DNA from: a bacterium
Lineage (GTDB): Bacteria > SZUA-79 > Acidulodesulfobacterales > Acidulodesulfobacteraceae
Reading direction: 5' to 3'
Assembly: GCA_021781285.1 (NCBI GenBank)
Contig: JAJXXD010000129.1
Location: 1 to 16,780 of the forward strand
Length of the DNA: 16,780 nucleotides
Shown: positions 13,866-16,780 of the stretch, piece after piece
Layout: the number at the start of each line of letters is the position of its first letter
Numbering within the stretch: position 1 is the stretch's first letter
Program-made: the position numbers and the translations under genes
The notes under the pieces: model-generated
The model's input: the letters and a program-made list of their open reading frames with translations, nothing else
Told to the model about the DNA's origin: nothing
The model's database searches: none

Positions 13866-14744
13866 TTATTTCCCTCCAAGGTAAACTTTTGTTATATAAT
13901 CCCTGTTATGCCCAAGTTCTTGAGAAACCGCCGTTTTAGCTTCTTTTTCGGTACTCCCAGACGATATGAGTTCGGCATATCTTTCCTGAGCTTCGGAGTG
14001 CCTGACTGCGTGCATGTTGAACCCTGCGTTCTTTATGGAATTTCCCAGATGGTTCATTTCCTGCTTTAGATCCCTGCTTTTATTATAATCGCTACTAATT
14101 GCGAATTTTTTTAGTTCTGCAAATTCTCTAACCTTTTCCTGCGAAAGTTTTATCTCTCTCGGTCTACCGTTTTTACACCACGACCCTTTAAGGATTAATT
14201 TATTATCTTTAACGATGTCGTATCCTTTCGCCAGGGCAAGAGCGGCGTGGACGCTTTCTTCCTTCCTAAGTCCGACTATGGAAGATATTTTAAGCTGGAC
14301 GTAAACATTAGCATCTTTTTCCTTGAAATACGCAAGTTTTTCGTTTAAATCGATACCTTTTGCCCCAAGGCTTTTATCTTTATACTCGATTACCCGCTTT
14401 AACCCTACTTCGGAGTTGGACGCTGTTATATTCGTCCTTTTCGTCTCGAACAGAAAACTTCGCAGACTCGATACGTAATTGATAATTGTCGCATCAGTAA
14501 GTCCGGCGGTTTTATAATGATTTACGATTTGCTTGATGTCGGCATTAGTCCACTTTCCAATATCGCCTTTACGATTTGCCGTTACCCCTATACCGAAGTT
14601 TCTGGCGTCATGGGCTATGCGCCTCAAATCCTGCCGGATATCGTGGTCTCTTTTATTAGAAACTACCGACACAGGATTGTCAACCTTGTGGAAATGCTCT
14701 ATTTGCTTTAATTCATGATTTATTTTATATTCTATTTTTGTCAT
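13866..14744 (-). CDS. Second tyrosine recombinase
   Basis: A 292-residue recombinase unrelated in detail to the one at 3167. Catalytic residues: Arg160 in GLRKEES, His245 and Arg248 in HAVRHSEAQERY, His279 in LGHNRD and the Tyr288 nucleophile in TKVYLGG, nine residues after His279. The protein ends four residues after the Tyr. It resembles the integrase subgroup seen on conjugative and plasmid elements with an HxxRHxxAQxRY block. The start at 14744 is chosen over 14789 because AAAGGAGA lies 6-13 bp upstream on the minus strand. It may act as the element's resolvase or second integrase. It is convergent with the efflux operon and divergent from the hairpin-rich gap. Confidence 0.88.
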   Translation of the reverse strand: MTKIEYKINHELKQIEHFHKVDNPVSVVSNKRDHDIRQDLRRIAHDARNFGIGVTANRKGDIGKWTNADIKQIVNHYKTAGLTDATIINYVSSLRSFLFETKRTNITASNSEVGLKRVIEYKDKSLGAKGIDLNEKLAYFKEKDANVYVQLKISSIVGLRKEESVHAALALAKGYDIVKDNKLILKGSWCKNGRPREIKLSQEKVREFAELKKFAISSDYNKSRDLKQEMNHLGNSIKNAGFNMHAVRHSEAQERYAELISSGSTEKEAKTAVSQELGHNRDYITKVYLGGK

Positions 14745-14789
14745 GGCTTTCTCCTTTAAATAACTTGTTAATTTTAAAATAATAAACAA

Positions 14790-15436
14790 ACCTCTATCAG
14801 TGGCATTTAAATTGCCTATTTTTTATAATTTTGATTTAAGGTAGAAATTGTCTTTTAATTTTGGCTTTGGCTGGAAAGACAATACCAGCTCGACGAAGAA
14901 AATCTTTGAGGATAAGCCAATAATCCCTATATATTGTTGAATGATTTTTCCGAATTTATAGACCCGGCAAGTCTTGAAGGTTTTTAGAGTTAAACCTTTA
15001 AGTAAGGAATTAAAAACTATGCGGTATTTCGAGCCGCGTTAGAAATGATATTTGCTCCTACATTGCAACCGGAATGTTTTTTCTTTTTCCGAGTAGCGAA
15101 CATTTAAAATCTTCAGGTTTAGCAGGTATTTTCATCATCCGCCATCGGCAGACTTAAAAATCACCCATAAACGCGTGATTTTACAATTAGGTAGAGCAAA
15201 TATTTGCGAATTTAATAATCCGTTCGTTACGGATAAGAAAGGTTTTAATCTGCTTTCGAAGATTTGGTAAGTTTGAATCTCTTACGAAGATATGTGATTC
15301 CTTTTAAAGCACCGCCAAGCACGGAATCGCAGATGAATTGACTAATAATTTTATTTTACCATATTTTTAAAAAAAATCAAATTGAAAAAATAGTAATCAC
15401 TTTTATAAAATATTATATTTTCCGCTTTTCCATCTC
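14790..15436. other. Gene-free stretch with several small hairpins
   Basis: No gene is convincing on either strand. Visible structures: GGT-agaa-ATTGTCTTT / AAAGACAATACC, a bulged hairpin (14840-14886); CTTGAAGGTTT / AAACCTTTAAG (14973-14983, 14992-15002); AAAATCAC / GTGATTTT (15157-15164, 15175-15182); the palindrome GCAAATATTTGC near 15197; and ATCCGT-TCGTT-ACGGAT near 15220. A small RNA, a decayed gene or a replication/transfer region are all possible. Confidence 0.4.
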
Positions 15437-15483
15437 CCTCCTTCAGTTTGTATTTCGCTATGCTCAATCCAAACTGAAGGAGG
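15437..15483. repeat. Perfect 14-bp inverted repeat, 47 bp in total
   Basis: CCTCCTTCAGTTTG (15437-15450) and CAAACTGAAGGAGG (15470-15483) with a 19-nt loop. In size and design it resembles the hairpin insertions in the IS256 relic, but the sequence differs. Confidence 0.7.
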
Positions 15484-15492
15484 CTTAGAGGG

Positions 15493-15586
15493 GTTTGTTT
15501 CTTGCTCCGTTTGATTTTGCTTTCCAAACCGGCAAGCGGTTTAAAAAGCAAGCCTTACGGTAAAATCAAACTCCGGCGAAACAAAC
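15493..15586. repeat. Long nested imperfect hairpin (94 bp)
   Basis: Outer arms GTTTGTTTC / GAAACAAAC (15493-15501, 15578-15586), middle arms TTTGATTTT / AAAATCAAA (15510-15518, 15562-15570), inner arms GCTTT / AAAGC and AAACCG / CGGTTT around the loop GCAAG. Unpaired segments are asymmetric. It begins 10 bp after the previous inverted repeat. Confidence 0.65.
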
Positions 15587-15602
15587 AATTAAGAACATCG
15601 TA

Positions 15603-15659
15603 TCGGGCTCTGCCCGAACCCGCAAGCGTCTGCACGCTTGACCGCAGTTGGGTTTTTGT
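15603..15659 (+). terminator. Cluster of GC hairpins with a T-run, terminator-like
   Basis: TCGGGC-TCT-GCCCGA (15603-15617), then AACCC (15617-15621) pairing with GGGTT (15650-15654) around an inner hairpin CAAGCGT-CTGC-ACGCTTG (15623-15640), followed by TTTTTGTTT. The shape fits a plus-strand rho-independent terminator, but no plus-strand gene precedes it. Similar GGGCTCTGCCC hairpins are common around plasmid replication and transfer regions. Confidence 0.45.
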
Positions 15660-15680
15660 TTATGAGCTGTAATTTTTTTA

Positions 15681-15733
15681 AGGACGGCGCGTTTAAACGC
15701 CGTCCTATATATATCTATAAAGATATATATAGG
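15681..15733. repeat. Two overlapping hairpins: GC-rich, then AT-only
   Basis: AGGACGGCG / CGCCGTCCT (15681-15689, 15698-15706), then CCTATATATATC / GATATATATAGG (15704-15715, 15722-15733). They share three bases, so only one can fully form. The AT-only part next to the iteron-like repeats is a candidate DNA-unwinding element. Confidence 0.6.
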
Positions 15734-15780
15734 TAAAAAAGTAGGTATAAGTTATTGATACTATTAATTAATTTTAAAGG

Positions 15781-15844
15781 CTTGGTGCGAAATACTCGTT
15801 GCTTGGTGCGTTTGACTCGTGTAAATAGCGCGAAATACTCGTTA
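15781..15844 (+). repeat. Three iteron-like direct repeats, candidate replication origin
   Basis: GCGAAATACTCGT (15787-15799), GCGTTTGACTCGT (15808-15820) and GCGAAATACTCGT (15830-15842) are spaced 21 and 22 bp, two helical turns, as in theta-type plasmid iterons. The first two share an extended TTGGTGCG start. They lie at the 3' end of the initiator gene (the last base overlaps its stop codon), next to the AT-only hairpin. Three copies is few; more iterons may lie upstream of the initiator, outside the window. Confidence 0.6.
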
Positions 15845-16714
15845 ATTTTCGAGTAAGAGCTTGTCTGAAAAGATAATATTTTTGCTGTTTTTATCTAAAA
15901 AGACTGTTTGTTTTCTGTCTTGGGACACAACACCTAACAAAGGATTTAAGCAACGCCGGATAAAATCAACTTTTCTTTGCGCTGTTTTAATAATATGCAT
16001 AAGATTGTCGATATTTAATTTTTCATATTTCCACGTCGCAAGTATCGTATAGGCATTTTTTTGGTCGTTGCTTTTGTATTTTGCACGGCTCCGGCGGTTT
16101 AAAAGGCGGATAGGATTTTTTTTATCGGCGAGGCTTCGATAGTATTTTTCGCTTAGAGTTATAGTAATATAGCCGGTCCGCATTTCCCTGTTTTCGTATT
16201 CATAATCTTCAATAATATGTCCCTTAAATCCCTTACCGATTTTTTTACCTTTAATCATAACGGAAAAATAAGTGTCTATTACCGCCGTATTTAAAGCGTC
16301 TAAAGAATTTTTAGCGCGGGTAAAATTATCACCGCAATTAACGAAAAACGAACCTATAACAATACCAAGCAGGTTTGTAGTAAATGTCCTGCTTTTATTT
16401 TTAACTGCGAGCTCGTTTAAGAATAATAAAACAGTTTCGTCATTGGCGGTTAGGGTAGTTCCCGCCAAAGTTACAACGTAATTAAATTGGTTATTTTTAA
16501 ATTCAATAGCGATTTGACTCTTTACGCCGAGCGCAATATTTTTCTTCGATGTAAATAAACCGGTATACGGCAATACGGTCAGCATTCGCGATATATCGTT
16601 AGGCTCTGCCGCCGCATCGCACTTTTTTTTCAAAGAGTTGTGAAGGTTGACGGCTTGAGTCTCTGCCTGTTTTTGGAAGTTGTCGTTTATTAATTCAAAT
16701 AAAATATTGTTCAT
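15842..16714 (-). CDS. Plasmid-type replication initiator protein (winged-helix, TrfA/RepA-like)
   Basis: A 290-residue protein that I match by pattern, not by a single decisive motif, to winged-helix plasmid initiators. Residues about 48-56 (LPYTGLFTS) resemble the start of the conserved Rep core. GTTLTANDETVLLFLNELA (about 85-103) resembles the TrfA-type 'G..L...D..V.L.L..LA' helix. TTNLLGIVIG plus the NFTRAKNSLDALNTAVI region resemble the first winged helix with its SL..L recognition helix, and YITITLSEKYYRSL the following beta-strand/helix. Such proteins bind iterons and open the origin; iteron-like repeats directly after the gene support the role. No strong ribosome binding site precedes ATG 16714. 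A DNA-binding regulator of another kind remains possible. Confidence 0.6.
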   Translation of the reverse strand: MNNILFELINDNFQKQAETQAVNLHNSLKKKCDAAAEPNDISRMLTVLPYTGLFTSKKNIALGVKSQIAIEFKNNQFNYVVTLAGTTLTANDETVLLFLNELAVKNKSRTFTTNLLGIVIGSFFVNCGDNFTRAKNSLDALNTAVIDTYFSVMIKGKKIGKGFKGHIIEDYEYENREMRTGYITITLSEKYYRSLADKKNPIRLLNRRSRAKYKSNDQKNAYTILATWKYEKLNIDNLMHIIKTAQRKVDFIRRCLNPLLGVVSQDRKQTVFLDKNSKNIIFSDKLLLEN

Positions 16715-16780
16715 AATAAAATATATTTAAGCCGAGTTTTTATAAAAATAAGGATTGATGTTTTCAATCTGGTCTGTTTT
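16715..16780. promoter_or_regulatory. AT-rich upstream region of the initiator gene
   Basis: It contains the small hairpin GATTGA-TGTT-TTCAATC (about 16754-16770) and AT-rich tracts, plausible promoter or operator material for the minus-strand initiator. The window ends here. Confidence 0.25.

Larger units (their letters stand above)
3030..16780. mobile_element. Left part of an integrative, plasmid-like genomic island (right end not in window)
   Basis: Inferred from content: a tRNA-adjacent integrase at the left edge, an ORF6N phage/plasmid-type gene, an IS256 relic, a drug-efflux cargo operon, a second tyrosine recombinase, iteron-like repeats and a plasmid-type replication initiator. None of the genes in this stretch looks like core chromosomal metabolism, unlike those before 3030. 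The element could instead be two adjacent insertions, because the efflux operon lies between the two recombinases. No attR was seen. Confidence 0.5.

Noticed and set aside
14745..14789. Upstream start for the second recombinase
   Set aside because: The internal ATG at 14744 has a strong AAAGGAGA site, which the upstream one lacks.
14790..15436. A known riboswitch or 6S-like RNA
   Set aside because: The hairpins do not match any consensus that I can recall, and no gene follows in a suitable orientation.
15351..15551. Minus-strand 66-codon reading frame
   Set aside because: It crosses the perfect 14-bp inverted repeat, has no recognisable pattern and no ribosome binding site.
3030..16780. attR copy of the tRNA-Arg 3' end
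   Set aside because: No stretch matching the tRNA 3' segment was found by reading the remaining sequence; it probably lies beyond 16780.

Overview
The window reads as a low-GC, Gram-negative bacterial chromosome (outer-membrane TolC-type lipoprotein, RND pump, NCA-rich codon usage) interrupted at a tRNA-Arg gene by an integrative, plasmid-like element. I cannot name the species. An uncultivated, AT-rich deltaproteobacterium-like lineage would fit, but that is only an impression.

Bases 1-3029 look like ordinary chromosome. A tightly spaced four-gene run encodes a phosphate acyltransferase (5' end cut off by the window), PanB of pantothenate synthesis, a nitroreductase-family flavoprotein and a small two-helix membrane protein. 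It is followed by two divergent arginine tRNA genes, tRNA-Arg(CCT) on the minus strand and tRNA-Arg(ACG) on the plus strand.

From base 3030 onward the content is mobile. A complete tyrosine integrase starts 138 bp past the tRNA-Arg(ACG) CCA end, the classic layout of the left end of an integrated element. Next come an ORF6N-domain DNA-binding protein gene bracketed by two copies of a 13-bp palindrome, and a dead IS256-family insertion sequence (about 5066-6778). That IS is interrupted by at least eight bulged-hairpin elements of roughly 35-51 bp. The cargo is a co-directional operon of TolC-like lipoprotein, membrane-fusion protein, RND pump and overlapping MFS transporter (6890-13624). A second, unusual tyrosine recombinase lies convergent to it. 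About 1 kb of hairpin-rich DNA without genes follows, then three 21-22 bp iteron-like repeats, AT-rich inverted repeats and a plasmid-type replication initiator on the minus strand. The right boundary of the element is not in the window.

The most unusual signal is the set of short hairpin insertions in the IS256 relic. Five (A-E) belong to one recognisable family with a shared ~50-bp sequence. Three more share a GGCATGC-centred inner palindrome with unrelated outer arms. Removing all eight takes the IS from about 1.71 kb to about 1.33 kb, the normal size for the family, and reconnects blocks of recognisable transposase sequence. They resemble in design the palindromic mini-elements known from other bacteria (REP, Rickettsia palindromic elements), but I do not recognise this sequence family.
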